A stretch of DNA of 60,366 bases from a virus. The DNA lies in IMG/VR virus record IMGVR_UViG_3300036846_000361, positions 1 through 60,366 of that record, one strand, 5' to 3'. The translations under genes were made by a program, and so were the position numbers. The notes under the pieces are model-generated. The model had not been told where the DNA came from. It made no database searches and saw only the letters and a list, made by a program, of their open reading frames with translations. Every line of letters begins with the position of its first letter. Within the stretch, counting starts at the first letter, position 1. This document shows, piece by piece, positions 1-8,685 of this stretch.

Positions 1-127
1 CTGGCACGCTCAGTTCCTCCTCACGACTCGATGATGGCCGTCAGGCCCTTCTCGACGCCTGCCCTCGGGTCACCATCAGTGGCGACGTTCTCGGCCTGCA
101 GGAGACGATGCGCCAGATCCTTGTCGG
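1..127. repeat. Terminal overlap of circular contig (first copy)
   Basis: The first 127 bases are repeated exactly at 60240-60366. An exact terminal overlap of 127 bases is the usual trace of a circular assembly made with a k-mer of 127, so the molecule is circular or circularly permuted with a unit length of 60,239 bp. It is therefore probably not a biological direct terminal repeat. No gene is broken: the gene at 21-548 ends inside the overlap and the GTG start of the connector gene at 60246 is duplicated at base 7. Confidence 0.93.
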
Positions 128-548
128 TTCCAGCGAGAGCGACCGTCTCATCGACAGAGAGCTTCTTGCCTTCCGGGTTGCTACCCTGGATGTACTCGGC
201 AAGCTCGTACTCTCCCATCTCTGCCAGGCTGCTTCCGGACGTGAGCTGGAGAGGCTGGTTCGGATCTGCTCCGGATTCCAACGCCTCTCTTTCTGCATCC
301 GTGTAGAACGAGTGCAGACGCTCACCCTTCTCCTGCGCGATCAGGCCCATCTGCTCGACCGAGATTTCCTCACCGCGATAACAGTCCACGGGCTCCAGGA
401 CTGTGATACCGGAAGGATCGGACGAGGCTGCCATGTACGAGAACATGAGATCGCGAACGATTCTCGTGTCACCCTGACCCGAGTAGTCGTCGCCACCAGA
501 GTAGCCCTCATCAACGGCCGTCTTGGGCTTGCCGTAGAGTTCTGCCAT
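21..548 (-). CDS. Head-associated protein of unknown function (175 aa)
   Basis: The 175-aa acidic protein follows the major capsid gene and precedes the head-tail connector gene (across the contig ends). Its start is ATG at 548 behind a good GGGAGGAGGAC site. The N-terminus is Gly/Tyr/Asp-rich and probably flexible. The C-terminal half reads like a small helical domain (AEYIQGSNPEG...SVDETVALAGTDKDLAHRLLQAE). Similar C-terminal patterns occur in small proteins next to capsid genes of actinobacterial phages, but I cannot name a family. Position suggests a head or connector role. Confidence 0.8.
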   Translation of the reverse strand: MAELYGKPKTAVDEGYSGGDDYSGQGDTRIVRDLMFSYMAASSDPSGITVLEPVDCYRGEEISVEQMGLIAQEKGERLHSFYTDAEREALESGADPNQPLQLTSGSSLAEMGEYELAEYIQGSNPEGKKLSVDETVALAGTDKDLAHRLLQAENVATDGDPRAGVEKGLTAIIES

Positions 549-558
549 GTCCTCCTCC

Positions 559-1542
559 CTACCCTGCCAGTCCCTGGAACTTCAGGACGGCGAAGCGGTT
601 GTCTACGAACATGAGCGGGCGAACACTGGACTGTGTCCAGTACCGCTGCGTCTCCTGCTCGTACCATTGCTCCGTCGCGAGCGGCTGCTCGACGCGCATC
701 TGACCTGCCTGACCTTCCTGCAGGACGTATGCCGTGCCGGCGGTAACGCGGTTCGTGACGAAGATGTTGAGACCGAGCGACCCAAGCAGGTCGTTCAGCT
801 GCGGCCCGTAGATCCGAGCCAACTGCAGGTACTCCTGAGGATTCATGATCCACAGGTCGTACACGATGCCCAGTTCCTCGGTCTCTGCGATCGACTGTGC
901 TCGCGCAAAGTCGTACCCAGGCCAGACGTTGGAGTTGGACGCTGTCGAGCCGGCAGTGATGACTGCCGACCAGTTGTTGCCGGTGATTACGCGAGTCGGA
1001 GCCGCCTGAACTGCCGCCTCCAACACGCCGACCGCCCGCTGGTTGATCTTGCGAACGATCGTATTGCCGAGCATCCGGACGTTCCGCACGAACACGGACA
1101 CGTCGTTGCGGTCGCGAGCTTCTGTCGTGACGAAGAACTTGCCACCCCACTTCTCGACCTCGGCCACTGCCGGGAAGCGGCGGCTTGAGGTGATCAGCGG
1201 GAACTCTTCACCAGGAGCGACAAGCTGGATGTCACGGTTGGTGTAGAGGTCGTTGGCAAGCAGCTGGTCGTAGATGACCGCGCCACCCGTCACGCCTCCC
1301 GAGTTCGTGAACACGCGATCGGCAAAGAACCTCTGAAGCGTGAGGTCCATCAACGTTCGGGTGACACGCGTCGGCGCGTTCAGGGCGATATCGACCGTGA
1401 TCAACGTCTGGTTGACGGTCGGAGGCCCAAGCGGGTGAGCGACCGGGTTTGCTACCTGTGCCTCGATCGACTTGCCCGCACGCAGGATCCCATCTTGACC
1501 AGGGATCCAGACGATGTCGGTCTGTACTCTCTTTTTCATCAT
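559..1542 (-). CDS. Major capsid protein (HK97-like fold expected)
   Basis: This is the 327-aa major head protein. It lies in the canonical order protease/scaffold, decoration protein, capsid. The sequence has features typical of HK97-type coat proteins: an N-arm, a stretch of beta and helix around VTRTLMDLTLQRFFADRVF, and a spine-helix-like segment near DVSVFVRNVRMLGNTIVRKINQ. ATG codons lie at 1542 and 1539; with GAGGAGGG upstream, the second (1539, starting MKKRVQ) has the better spacing. Assignment rests on context and fold-like pattern, not on a database match. Confidence 0.88.
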   Translation of the reverse strand: MMKKRVQTDIVWIPGQDGILRAGKSIEAQVANPVAHPLGPPTVNQTLITVDIALNAPTRVTRTLMDLTLQRFFADRVFTNSGGVTGGAVIYDQLLANDLYTNRDIQLVAPGEEFPLITSSRRFPAVAEVEKWGGKFFVTTEARDRNDVSVFVRNVRMLGNTIVRKINQRAVGVLEAAVQAAPTRVITGNNWSAVITAGSTASNSNVWPGYDFARAQSIAETEELGIVYDLWIMNPQEYLQLARIYGPQLNDLLGSLGLNIFVTNRVTAGTAYVLQEGQAGQMRVEQPLATEQWYEQETQRYWTQSSVRPLMFVDNRFAVLKFQGLAG

Positions 1543-1551
1543 CCCTCCTCT

Positions 1552-1986
1552 CTAAATCTCGTACAGGTCGATCTCAGCGTCGGTGTTGATCAGTGCGTCG
1601 TTGCAGCACAGACCGATCGCCACGCCGGCAGCGTTGGGGATGACACTGCCATCGGCAGCGACCTCCACTTCCGTTCCGGCCTGAACAGCAGCACTGCAGG
1701 TGATCGGGACGATGCCGCCCTTGGCGATACCGACCTTCCCACCGATTACCGCGTCCCACTTGGCGACGCCGAACACACGCTTGCCCGCTCCCAAAGCACG
1801 ACCGCCCGCACTGGGATGGCCGACTTGGTAGAGAGTGCCTGTGTCCGCTGTTGCCGCCAACTGCTCTCCGGGACCTCCTGGCTTGGTGGCCGTGATCTGA
1901 ACGCACTTCTTGCCAGTGATCGCGGCCGTCGCTACGCCGGTGACATCGTCACCAGGGGTTTTGTACGGGATGAGGTCGTTGGCCAT
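1552..1986 (-). CDS. Capsid decoration/stabilisation protein
   Basis: The protein has 144 aa and is rich in Gly, Ala, Val and Thr with a repeated beta-strand pattern (ITGKKCVQITA, GKRVFGVAKWDAVIGGKVGI, GTEVEVAADGSVIP). This is the pattern of DUF2190-like head decoration proteins, which bind the outside of the capsid. It sits directly between the protease/scaffold gene and the capsid gene, the usual place. ATG at 1986 follows a GGAGGGTTAGGGG site. Confidence 0.82.
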   Translation of the reverse strand: MANDLIPYKTPGDDVTGVATAAITGKKCVQITATKPGGPGEQLAATADTGTLYQVGHPSAGGRALGAGKRVFGVAKWDAVIGGKVGIAKGGIVPITCSAAVQAGTEVEVAADGSVIPNAAGVAIGLCCNDALINTDAEIDLYEI

Positions 1987-1989
1987 CCC

Positions 1990-3510
1990 CTAACCCTCCT
2001 TTGCCTGAACGACCAGCCGGTTCGCGACGGCATTTCTGCGAATCACGGCGATTTCGGGGAACCAGTCTTCCGGCAGACTTGCAGCGTTGCCGGCCTCCAG
2101 GCCCTCGCCATCTGACCCGCCGGACGAACCACGCTCGGTGACAGGGACAAGTCCCTTCTCCAGTCCGTCCAACAGAGTCTTGCTACCCTGGTAGTCGGCA
2201 GACAACGCCTTCTTCCAGTGCTCACGGCGGGCGGGCGGAATGCGTCCGTCCGACACAGCCACATCGACGGTCTCGGCAACCAGGATCGTCTGCCGCTCGC
2301 GCTCGTGACGCAGAGCCGCTTCGGATCCTGCCTTGAGCGAATCGAATGTCGCTCGATCGAGCGTGACGACGCCATCCGTGACCTCGTTGCCGGTTTTCTT
2401 GTCGTCATCGTCGTCACCGTTGTCGTCGTCGTCGTCACCTGATGGAGTTTCGGTCGTGGCCGTGGCTGTGGCCGTTCCGCCTCCATCACCTTCTTCGCCC
2501 TCCTGTGAAGCCAGGAGGTTCGTCGCCAAAGTGGCGTTGATCTGCTCGGGAGTGGCATCCTCGGGCAGACCAAGCCGGGCGACCAGAGCGGTACGAGTTG
2601 CCTCGTCCATCTGCTGCTCTCCTTCCCTGGTCGGTTGATCAGGGCTCTCTGCCCTGGATGCGTAGATGACCATCTCGCGATCGGCAATGGCCATCCCGGC
2701 GAGCACAGCCGAAGCTGCAACCGCCTTGTCCGGATACTCCTCTGTCACGAGCACAGGATCACCGAACTTCACGTCGTTGCCGTCCACTTCGACAGGAACG
2801 CGTGACAACTCTCCGTCTCCCGTATCAACGATGAGGTTGTACCCCTCCTCGTTGTCGAATCTCTCGCCACGAATCCAGGCCTGCCAGTTCTCCTTGCCAG
2901 GCCCATCGTTGTAGAACTTGCGACGGATCAGGGAGACATCTACCGCCGCCTCGAACTCGGCCTTGTTCTTGTGGGTCATACCTCCTCCTGAAGCGGCGAT
3001 TTCCGCCGTGTCTACTTCGATGCCTTCCGGGATGTCTGCCCCATACCACACTGGCAGATCCGTCAGGACTGAACATCCGGGCCAGCGCACGCCGAGTAGT
3101 GACACGGCAGTGATGACTAGCTCGTAACCCTTACCAGTCACGGTCTCTACGTCTTGTACAGCTTCGATCGAGCGCGACGGGTATGCGTTCGGCAGAACAG
3201 TGGCGAGCCATTCAGGCACCCCGACATAGTCACCGAGGATCGTCTGATTGTTCTCGCCAAGTCTGAGGTTCTCAACTCTGCCGAACGCTTGTTCTGCATC
3301 TCCGATGAGAGCCTCATTGTACGAGGACGAATGACCGAGCTTGATCCTCGGGACGTTGATGGCAACATCGCCGATGGCCTTGACCGCGTCGGCGAGCATG
3401 TCTTCTGTGAAGGTCGCCGGACCAGATGCCAACTTGTACTCGATCCCGGTCGAGCAGATCGGTACTTCATCGACATGCCAAACGCCCTTATCGTCCTTGT
3501 ACGGGTTCAC
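1990..3510 (-). CDS. Prohead protease fused to scaffold (Mu gpI-like)
   Basis: The most likely start is GTG at 3510, which overlaps the stop of the upstream 40-aa gene (gTGA) and gives 506 aa. The N-terminal ~180 residues resemble Mu-I-like prohead proteases: a conserved HSSSYNE region and a GYELVITAVSLLGVRWPGCSVL segment. The C-terminal part is low-complexity and acidic, with a poly-Asp tract near 2395-2440, then helical, as expected of an internal scaffold that the protease degrades during head maturation. Protease and scaffold in one chain is common in phages. The catalytic residues were not fixed by eye. Confidence 0.83.
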   Translation of the reverse strand: MNPYKDDKGVWHVDEVPICSTGIEYKLASGPATFTEDMLADAVKAIGDVAINVPRIKLGHSSSYNEALIGDAEQAFGRVENLRLGENNQTILGDYVGVPEWLATVLPNAYPSRSIEAVQDVETVTGKGYELVITAVSLLGVRWPGCSVLTDLPVWYGADIPEGIEVDTAEIAASGGGMTHKNKAEFEAAVDVSLIRRKFYNDGPGKENWQAWIRGERFDNEEGYNLIVDTGDGELSRVPVEVDGNDVKFGDPVLVTEEYPDKAVAASAVLAGMAIADREMVIYASRAESPDQPTREGEQQMDEATRTALVARLGLPEDATPEQINATLATNLLASQEGEEGDGGGTATATATTETPSGDDDDDNGDDDDDKKTGNEVTDGVVTLDRATFDSLKAGSEAALRHERERQTILVAETVDVAVSDGRIPPARREHWKKALSADYQGSKTLLDGLEKGLVPVTERGSSGGSDGEGLEAGNAASLPEDWFPEIAVIRRNAVANRLVVQAKEG

Positions 3511-3629
3511 TTCTTCTTCTGCACCTTCTTGGGCAACTTGCCCTTGTTGTCGAAGTGATGTTTCTGCGCCCACTTCTTGCCGAAGTGGGAGTAGATGTAG
3601 CCCCGCTGTGCCTGAGACTTCGCCGGCAT
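3507..3629 (-). CDS. Small basic protein, DUF3008-like (40 aa)
   Basis: The 40-aa reading frame MPAKSQAQRGYIYSHFGKKW... ends in a Lys-rich tail. ATG at 3629 overlaps the stop of the 63-aa gene (ATGxTAA arrangement) and its TGA overlaps the GTG of the protease gene, so translation is coupled on both sides. The opening MPAKSxAQ is typical of DUF3008-type small phage proteins found next to prohead protease genes. Its function is unknown; a DNA- or scaffold-binding head protein is possible. Confidence 0.75.
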   Translation of the reverse strand: MPAKSQAQRGYIYSHFGKKWAQKHHFDNKGKLPKKVQKKK

Positions 3630-3820
3630 TACGGGACTTTCAGACCTGTGCTCTTGTCCTTGAACAACTGCTCTTGGAGCATCTTGCCGCTCGCGTCGGC
3701 GTTCATGCGAGCGCGGTTGGCGGGGATTCCGCCCAGAGGCCCGTTGGTCGGATCGCTGGTATCGACCCGTCCTGAAGGCATACCAGCGACAGTGCTGTTG
3801 CTACGCGAGTTCTTCGCCAT
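3629..3820 (-). CDS. Small head-operon protein (63 aa), unknown
   Basis: The start is ATG at 3820, with GAGGAGGGAGAAG directly upstream, rather than the upstream codons. The 63-aa product (MAKNSRSNSTVAGMPSGRV...) is polar and has no recognisable domain. It overlaps the end of the portal gene by 20 bases and the next start by one base, so it belongs to the head operon and is probably translationally coupled. Confidence 0.72.
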   Translation of the reverse strand: MAKNSRSNSTVAGMPSGRVDTSDPTNGPLGGIPANRARMNADASGKMLQEQLFKDKSTGLKVP

Positions 3821-5246
3821 CTTCTCCCTCCTCATCAGTTGAGGCAAACAGCGGGTTCAGGCTGGAGGGAGCACCCTGGCCATCCCCCGCTGCTGCCTGG
3901 ACCCCGGTACCATCCTGCGCTGTGGAACCGGGTTCATTGGGATTATCCGGTGGCTCGGTCAGGGCTGGTATTGGCCGAGCCGTTGCCTTGTCCATCTCCG
4001 GCAACCCCATTTCCTTGCGGACGTATGCCTCAAGCTCGTCGTCCATGACGATCCCTCCAGACTTCACCATGTTGGCGAGGTCGAGAGCCACAAACTCCGG
4101 ATCATACTCGTACGAGAGTCGAGGCACCTGGTCCACTTGCTCGCCGTAGTTCCAATCGATGTCATCCTCGATGACATGTTCGTTGAACGTATCGGCGAAC
4201 CAATTGGCGATAGCCGACAGGCCATGCGCCCAAAAGTCGATAAACGTCGCGCCGAGAGCGCGAGAGCCGGTCTGCGTCTGGCCAAGTTGCATGATCATCA
4301 GCATGAATCTGCGAGCCATGGCCTCGTCGTGGTACTTGATCGAGTTGATCACTTGGCTGTTTGTGCCACGAGCTACTTCGAGCTTTGCGCCCGCAGGAAC
4401 GGCTCCGCCCGACGTGTCTCCGATCCTGAAGCCTTTGGCCATCTCGTTCAGAGCCTTGATCTCATCGACGGTCGCTCCGGGGTGCGCCTCGATGTAGGGA
4501 ACACCGCCGGCACGTTCATGGTTGATCGCGTCGATTCTGATCAAGCGATCCTTGACGATCCAGTTCTTGTAGATGTCGCGGAACCAGGACCTGCCAACCC
4601 AGTTCGCGCCTTCCTGATCCCAGACGTATCCGACCAGACGGTCAATCGGGATCTCAGGCAGCTGGCCCCACCCGACTGGGCCTTGCCCGTTGGAGACGTT
4701 CTGGATGATGGAGAGTAGACCGCCATCGTCAGCGAGGCGGAAAGTCGAGATGGTGCGCGGCGGGCGCTCGGCGAGCTTCCGCAGATGCCACAAACGGTCG
4801 TCCGGGTCAATGGTGCCTACCTGCTCGAAGTAGTAGTGCCCATAGATCCCGGCCATCATCGCGAGGCGCATGTGTCTGTCGAACGAGAACCGGCCCTTGG
4901 TGCGAAGCCGATTGTCCACCTTGTCTCCGAGGATCGGCAGGTTGTAGTCCTTGGAGAGCTTGGTGACCATTTCCTCTTCTGCGCCGTTGGGATCGAGCGA
5001 CCATTTGAATCGACGGATGGCCATCGAGGTCGCCTGGAACAACGAGGCAATCTGCGAGTCTGACCGCATCCGCTCGTACGTCCGAACCGAGTTGGGCCAT
5101 ATCAGTTCGGGAACATACTCGTCCAGATCGACAAAACTGACCCATGGCGCCATATCCCCAACGCCCCAAGCGCCATTGACGACCGCACCTAGCTCGTTGG
5201 TGGGAGGACGAGACCCAGTGTTCGTTTTGACGATCGGAGGAGCCAT
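3801..5246 (-). CDS. Portal protein
   Basis: The 481-aa protein shows the portal pattern of Mu gp29/DUF935-type and related phage portals: an early YVPELIWPNSVRTYERMRSDSQIASLFQATSMAIRRFKWSL segment, a middle stem region (GQLPEIPIDRLVGYVWDQEGANWVGRSWFRDIYKNW) and an acidic Pro/Gly-rich C-terminal tail. It would form the dodecameric ring at the head vertex through which DNA passes. It lies upstream of the protease, decoration and capsid genes, as usual. The ATG at 5246 shares one base with the stop of the 28-aa gene. Confidence 0.88.
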   Translation of the reverse strand: MAPPIVKTNTGSRPPTNELGAVVNGAWGVGDMAPWVSFVDLDEYVPELIWPNSVRTYERMRSDSQIASLFQATSMAIRRFKWSLDPNGAEEEMVTKLSKDYNLPILGDKVDNRLRTKGRFSFDRHMRLAMMAGIYGHYYFEQVGTIDPDDRLWHLRKLAERPPRTISTFRLADDGGLLSIIQNVSNGQGPVGWGQLPEIPIDRLVGYVWDQEGANWVGRSWFRDIYKNWIVKDRLIRIDAINHERAGGVPYIEAHPGATVDEIKALNEMAKGFRIGDTSGGAVPAGAKLEVARGTNSQVINSIKYHDEAMARRFMLMIMQLGQTQTGSRALGATFIDFWAHGLSAIANWFADTFNEHVIEDDIDWNYGEQVDQVPRLSYEYDPEFVALDLANMVKSGGIVMDDELEAYVRKEMGLPEMDKATARPIPALTEPPDNPNEPGSTAQDGTGVQAAAGDGQGAPSSLNPLFASTDEEGEDGEELA

Positions 5247-5332
5247 TACCAGATGTGAATCAGTCCGATGAGCAGGACGACGAAGACGCCGACCATCGCC
5301 AACTCACCCAGTGTGGCTGTTCTGAAGTTCAT
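5246..5332 (-). CDS. 28-aa single-pass membrane peptide, possible lysis accessory
   Basis: This short frame encodes MNFRTATLGELAMVGVFVVL followed by LIGLIHIW, one hydrophobic helix of about 18 residues. Its ATG (5332) overlaps the TGA of the 60-aa membrane protein (ATGA) and its TAA overlaps the portal ATG. Such tight coupling indicates a real gene. Beside a holin-like protein and an endolysin it may be a second holin or antiholin, but no family is recognised. Confidence 0.68.
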   Translation of the reverse strand: MNFRTATLGELAMVGVFVVLLIGLIHIW

Positions 5333-5511
5333 TTGTCATCATCTCCGTTGTTCGGGAGTGACACGATCGCAATTGCAATTCCCCCTACAATGCCGAGTGC
5401 CGCCAGCAAGTCCGTCGAAGCGTTTTGATGCAGCGCGAGCACGATGATCGCGAGCGTGAGCGCAACGACCGATAGCACAATCAAATACGCTTGACGTCTT
5501 GCTGGCTTCAC
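5329..5511 (-). CDS. Holin-like two-helix membrane protein (60 aa)
   Basis: The 60-aa protein has two predicted membrane helices (about residues 9-27 and 34-53), a charged N-terminus (MKPARRQ) and a charged tail (NNGDDDK). This is the class II holin layout. It lies two genes downstream of the CHAP endolysin and upstream of the portal gene. A role in timing membrane permeabilisation for lysis is inferred from topology and neighbourhood. Confidence 0.72.
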   Translation of the reverse strand: MKPARRQAYLIVLSVVALTLAIIVLALHQNASTDLLAALGIVGGIAIAIVSLPNNGDDDK

Positions 5512-5526
5512 TCAGCACCCTTCCTC

Positions 5527-6216
5527 CTACTTGACGGTTGTCGTGCCTTCGAGGTAACCGTCCATGCCGTTGACGCGGATCATCACCGAACCGGTGAAGT
5601 CCTGCGGATAGGTCACGGACGACGTGCCGTCGTTCGCAACCGTCCGCACCGTGACCAGATCGTCGGCTGTCGTGCCGGCCTGGATCTTCACGACCGCGCA
5701 CTCGTCGAACGACTTGTCCCAGTTGAACCCCAGCGTCTTGCGCTGGTAGAAGTCGAGACCGCCGACCTCTTCACCGCCACCATCCGGCTGATCTGGCGGA
5801 AGCACGATCGGGTGCGTCGGCTCTCCACCGCCAGGAGCAATGGGATGCGTCGGCTCGCCACCACCGGGAGCGATGGGATGTTCCGGATGCGCATCGCCTG
5901 GGCCACCCGGTGCGATCGGGTGCTCCGGATGAGCATCGGGCGGCCAGACCGTCTCCGGTGGCAGCACGATCGGATGCTCTGGCGTCCCGCCGCCTGGCGC
6001 GATCGGATGCGCAGGGTGCTCGTCACCAGGAAGCACGATCGGGTGCTCCGGATGCGGCTGCGGCCCAGGAAGGCCGATGTCCACGTACGGCGGTGCCTCG
6101 CCACCCCAGATGCCCGGCGGCTCGGACGGCGTGTCCGGCGGAAGCACGATCGGATGCTCCGGGCGCTCACCCCGCTCTGGGGCGACGATCCATACGGGTC
6201 CAGCGATTTTTGCCAT
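5527..6216 (-). CDS. Proline-rich HPI-repeat protein
   Basis: The start is ATG at 6216 (MAKIAGPVW) with GGAGGGAGTAAGA upstream; the TTG at 6231 is less likely. The 229-aa product has an N-terminal ~140-residue low-complexity region with eight copies of an HPI[V/A] motif (PEHPIVLPPD, HPIAPGG and variants). A more ordered C-terminal domain of ~75 residues follows (GFNWDKSFDECAVVKIQAG...). Such HPIAPGG repeats are seen in phage proteins of unknown role. Its place between endolysin and holin-like genes suggests a lysis, spacer or virion-surface role. Confidence 0.75.
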   Translation of the reverse strand: MAKIAGPVWIVAPERGERPEHPIVLPPDTPSEPPGIWGGEAPPYVDIGLPGPQPHPEHPIVLPGDEHPAHPIAPGGGTPEHPIVLPPETVWPPDAHPEHPIAPGGPGDAHPEHPIAPGGGEPTHPIAPGGGEPTHPIVLPPDQPDGGGEEVGGLDFYQRKTLGFNWDKSFDECAVVKIQAGTTADDLVTVRTVANDGTSSVTYPQDFTGSVMIRVNGMDGYLEGTTTVK

Positions 6217-6244
6217 TCTTACTCCCTCCAAACTTTGTCAAGGG

Positions 6245-7150
6245 TTACTCGGCGACGCGCACAAACACCAGTGCCGCCTCCGAGGATGAACGGGTCCTTC
6301 TCATTACCTCCCCTCCGTTGGAGTTATTGCTGGCTGAGGTATTGCCTTCGATTGCCTTGAACGATCCTGCGTTGCCGGACTCGAAGATCCCGACGTGGTC
6401 GTGCTCGCCGTCCCACGACCAGTCGTAGCAGACAAGATCGCCTGGCTTTGGACTGCTGGTAATGGAGAGGCCGTTCACTCCGAGACGTGCGTCGTTGACT
6501 ATGTATGGAACGTAGGCGTAGCGGCTGCCCTTCTTGAAGCGACCGGACGGATTGTCACCGATGCAGTCGCACCAGCTGACGAATATCGCGCACCAGGGGC
6601 CGACCATCCCGTACCAGGTGCAGTACTTGCATTGGTTTGAATTGGGAGGCGATTCCTTGATGCCAATCTGCGTCGTGGCCATCCGTAGCCGCTCCAACGC
6701 CGAACTCGACTGCGATGGCGGCGGTGGCTCCTTGCCCTTGAAACGTTCCCAGGCGGCATTGATCAGTTCGACCGAGCGCGCGTCCATCGCAGGCTCGCCC
6801 GCGTGAGGCAGGCCGTCCGGAATGCGAACCGAGCGCAGCAGATTGAACGTCTCCTGCCCAACATATCCGGTCACAGGCGAGATGTTCCCTTGCCTTTGTA
6901 CACCGGCGACGCCAGTGTCGATCACGTTGCCACCCTTGAGCCCGTGGCTGAAGCCGTTACTGAACGCCTGATCGAACGCCTGCCATTCCCAGCGGCCTGC
7001 GCGTGAGACGGTGCGCTTGTACGCCTCGACATCGGAGCCATCGACCGACGCTGGGTAGCCTTGCGCGTCGGGCGGGTAGAGCGGACGCGGGAATCCACGA
7101 ACCGCGACCATCGGCCCACCAGGATAACCATGCTCCCACCAGTCAGTCAC
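6245..7150 (-). CDS. Endolysin with C-terminal CHAP domain
   Basis: The start is GTG at 7150, which overlaps the TAG of the terminase gene and has AGGAG five bases upstream; this gives 301 aa. The N-terminal ~140 residues resemble a peptidoglycan-binding or linker region. The C-terminal ~140 residues are a CHAP amidase/endopeptidase: the nucleophile Cys lies in GPWCAIFVSWC and the His in EHDHVGIFES. It should cut peptide bonds in host peptidoglycan at lysis. It is placed next to a holin-like gene, between terminase and portal. Confidence 0.87.
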   Translation of the reverse strand: MTDWWEHGYPGGPMVAVRGFPRPLYPPDAQGYPASVDGSDVEAYKRTVSRAGRWEWQAFDQAFSNGFSHGLKGGNVIDTGVAGVQRQGNISPVTGYVGQETFNLLRSVRIPDGLPHAGEPAMDARSVELINAAWERFKGKEPPPPSQSSSALERLRMATTQIGIKESPPNSNQCKYCTWYGMVGPWCAIFVSWCDCIGDNPSGRFKKGSRYAYVPYIVNDARLGVNGLSITSSPKPGDLVCYDWSWDGEHDHVGIFESGNAGSFKAIEGNTSASNNSNGGEVMRRTRSSSEAALVFVRVAE

Positions 7151-8685
7151 TACATCTCCTTGTCGATCAGGTCGGAGGCAATCGAACCTTCCAATTGCAT
7201 GTTCACGAACGGCGGTCGAGCGACGCATGAGTAGACGCAGGCATCCGCGCGATCCGGCGAATCAATACCGCGACCACGCATGTCGTCTTTCGACTCAATC
7301 TGAATGCGACCGAACGAGTCCACGAACCACTTGATCGACTGAAGCTGTTGATGGAGAATATCGTCCTCCGGATCCAAGTCGATCAAGCCTGCCTCCAGAT
7401 CCTGGCGAAACTGCCAATAGACCTCGGCACGACGATTCTTGAACTTGTCCGGGCGGTGAGCACGCTCTCCACCGGCAAAGCCGACGATCGCGTAACCCAT
7501 CTCGCGCAGACGATCATGCGGGCCGGCACCGAGCCCCACGATGTCAATCACAATCGGCGGGCGACGGAGATGGTCATGCCGATCGAGGATGTTCTTGATC
7601 CGGCCGGTCGATTGCATCGTGTCGGTCATTCCCCATGACTCGACGAACCGGATCACGCCACCGCGATTCCGGTACACGACCGACTTGTCGGTGCCCATGC
7701 GAGCTACGTCCACCCCGTAGCGACCCTTCTCAAATCCGGCCTTGTGAGTCTCGATCCCGGTCGTGATCATGCCAGGCGTGATCAGGTACTCGTCCGAAAC
7801 ATCGGGGAACTCGGCCATGACCTTGGAGACCCAAAGCGGGCTGCCCTCGCCCCAGTCACGACGGCGGTCTTCAACCCAACCCAGAGAGACCAGGTTCTCC
7901 GCGACGTCAGGAGGAACCGGCTCGCCGGTGAAGTTGGGCGTGTCATGCGCAGGGATGGTAACGACGTTCCAACCGGATCCAGGCTTGCATACTTGTGCAA
8001 AGCGGGATCCCGGATCATCGGGGTTGCCGATCGCCAGGAAACGGGCATTGTCGTTCGTCATGAGCGTCAAGGCCGCTACCCACAGCTGCTCCGGGATCCC
8101 GCACGCCTCGTCGAAGATGATCAGGATGTGACGCGCATGCAAACCCTGGAATGCGCTCTCGTCGTAGTCTGCTGGTTTGCGTCCCATCGCGATCAGTTCT
8201 TCGTTACTGTGACCCTCACCCATGTACATCTGGCAGTCCAGGGTGATCCTGCCAGGCAATTTGCCCTTCCTGTGCGCTCGGCGCATCTCGCGCCAGAGAA
8301 TTGCCTGAACCTGCGGCCAAGACGGCGCGGTGGTGATCGCGAACGCATCCCCCAGTTCGTGAACGTCGAGCCACCACAGCGCTACCCTGGACGCTATGAA
8401 GGACTTGCCAGGTCCGTGACAAGCCTTCACCGCCGTGTACTTGTTGACCACGACGGATTCTGCGATTTCTTCTTGCTTGCTCCAGATGAACTCACCCAGG
8501 CGTTCCTCGACCCAGGCGACGGGACTGTCCTGATACGGCGCAGGCTCGGGAAACATGTACCTGAGTGCCGCCGCTGCAGCCCCGGAGGGCAAGGGCGGTG
8601 TTGCGAACAGCGGGTCAGCGGGGGAGTCCTTCCGCTGTTGCCGAGGGGGTGCCGTCTTTGCCCTCCGAGCTTTAACGCTTGCCAT
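7150..8685 (-). CDS. terL: Terminase large subunit
   Basis: The 511-aa protein starts at ATG 8685 (GAGG upstream; the TTG at 8697 is less likely). The N-terminal ATPase has a Walker A-like ACHGPGKS and a Walker B with catalytic Glu in HILIIFDEACG. The C-terminal RNase H-like nuclease has acidic residues at GVDVARMGTDKS, VIDIVGLGAG and near DSPDRADAC. It packages DNA into the prohead in partnership with the small subunit encoded just upstream and the portal. It overlaps the small-subunit gene by 14 bases. Confidence 0.93.
   Translation of the reverse strand: MASVKARRAKTAPPRQQRKDSPADPLFATPPLPSGAAAAALRYMFPEPAPYQDSPVAWVEERLGEFIWSKQEEIAESVVVNKYTAVKACHGPGKSFIASRVALWWLDVHELGDAFAITTAPSWPQVQAILWREMRRAHRKGKLPGRITLDCQMYMGEGHSNEELIAMGRKPADYDESAFQGLHARHILIIFDEACGIPEQLWVAALTLMTNDNARFLAIGNPDDPGSRFAQVCKPGSGWNVVTIPAHDTPNFTGEPVPPDVAENLVSLGWVEDRRRDWGEGSPLWVSKVMAEFPDVSDEYLITPGMITTGIETHKAGFEKGRYGVDVARMGTDKSVVYRNRGGVIRFVESWGMTDTMQSTGRIKNILDRHDHLRRPPIVIDIVGLGAGPHDRLREMGYAIVGFAGGERAHRPDKFKNRRAEVYWQFRQDLEAGLIDLDPEDDILHQQLQSIKWFVDSFGRIQIESKDDMRGRGIDSPDRADACVYSCVARPPFVNMQLEGSIASDLIDKEM

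Noticed and set aside
1-127. Biological direct terminal repeat
   Set aside because: Length equals a common assembly k-mer and it falls between ordinary genes of the structural operon.
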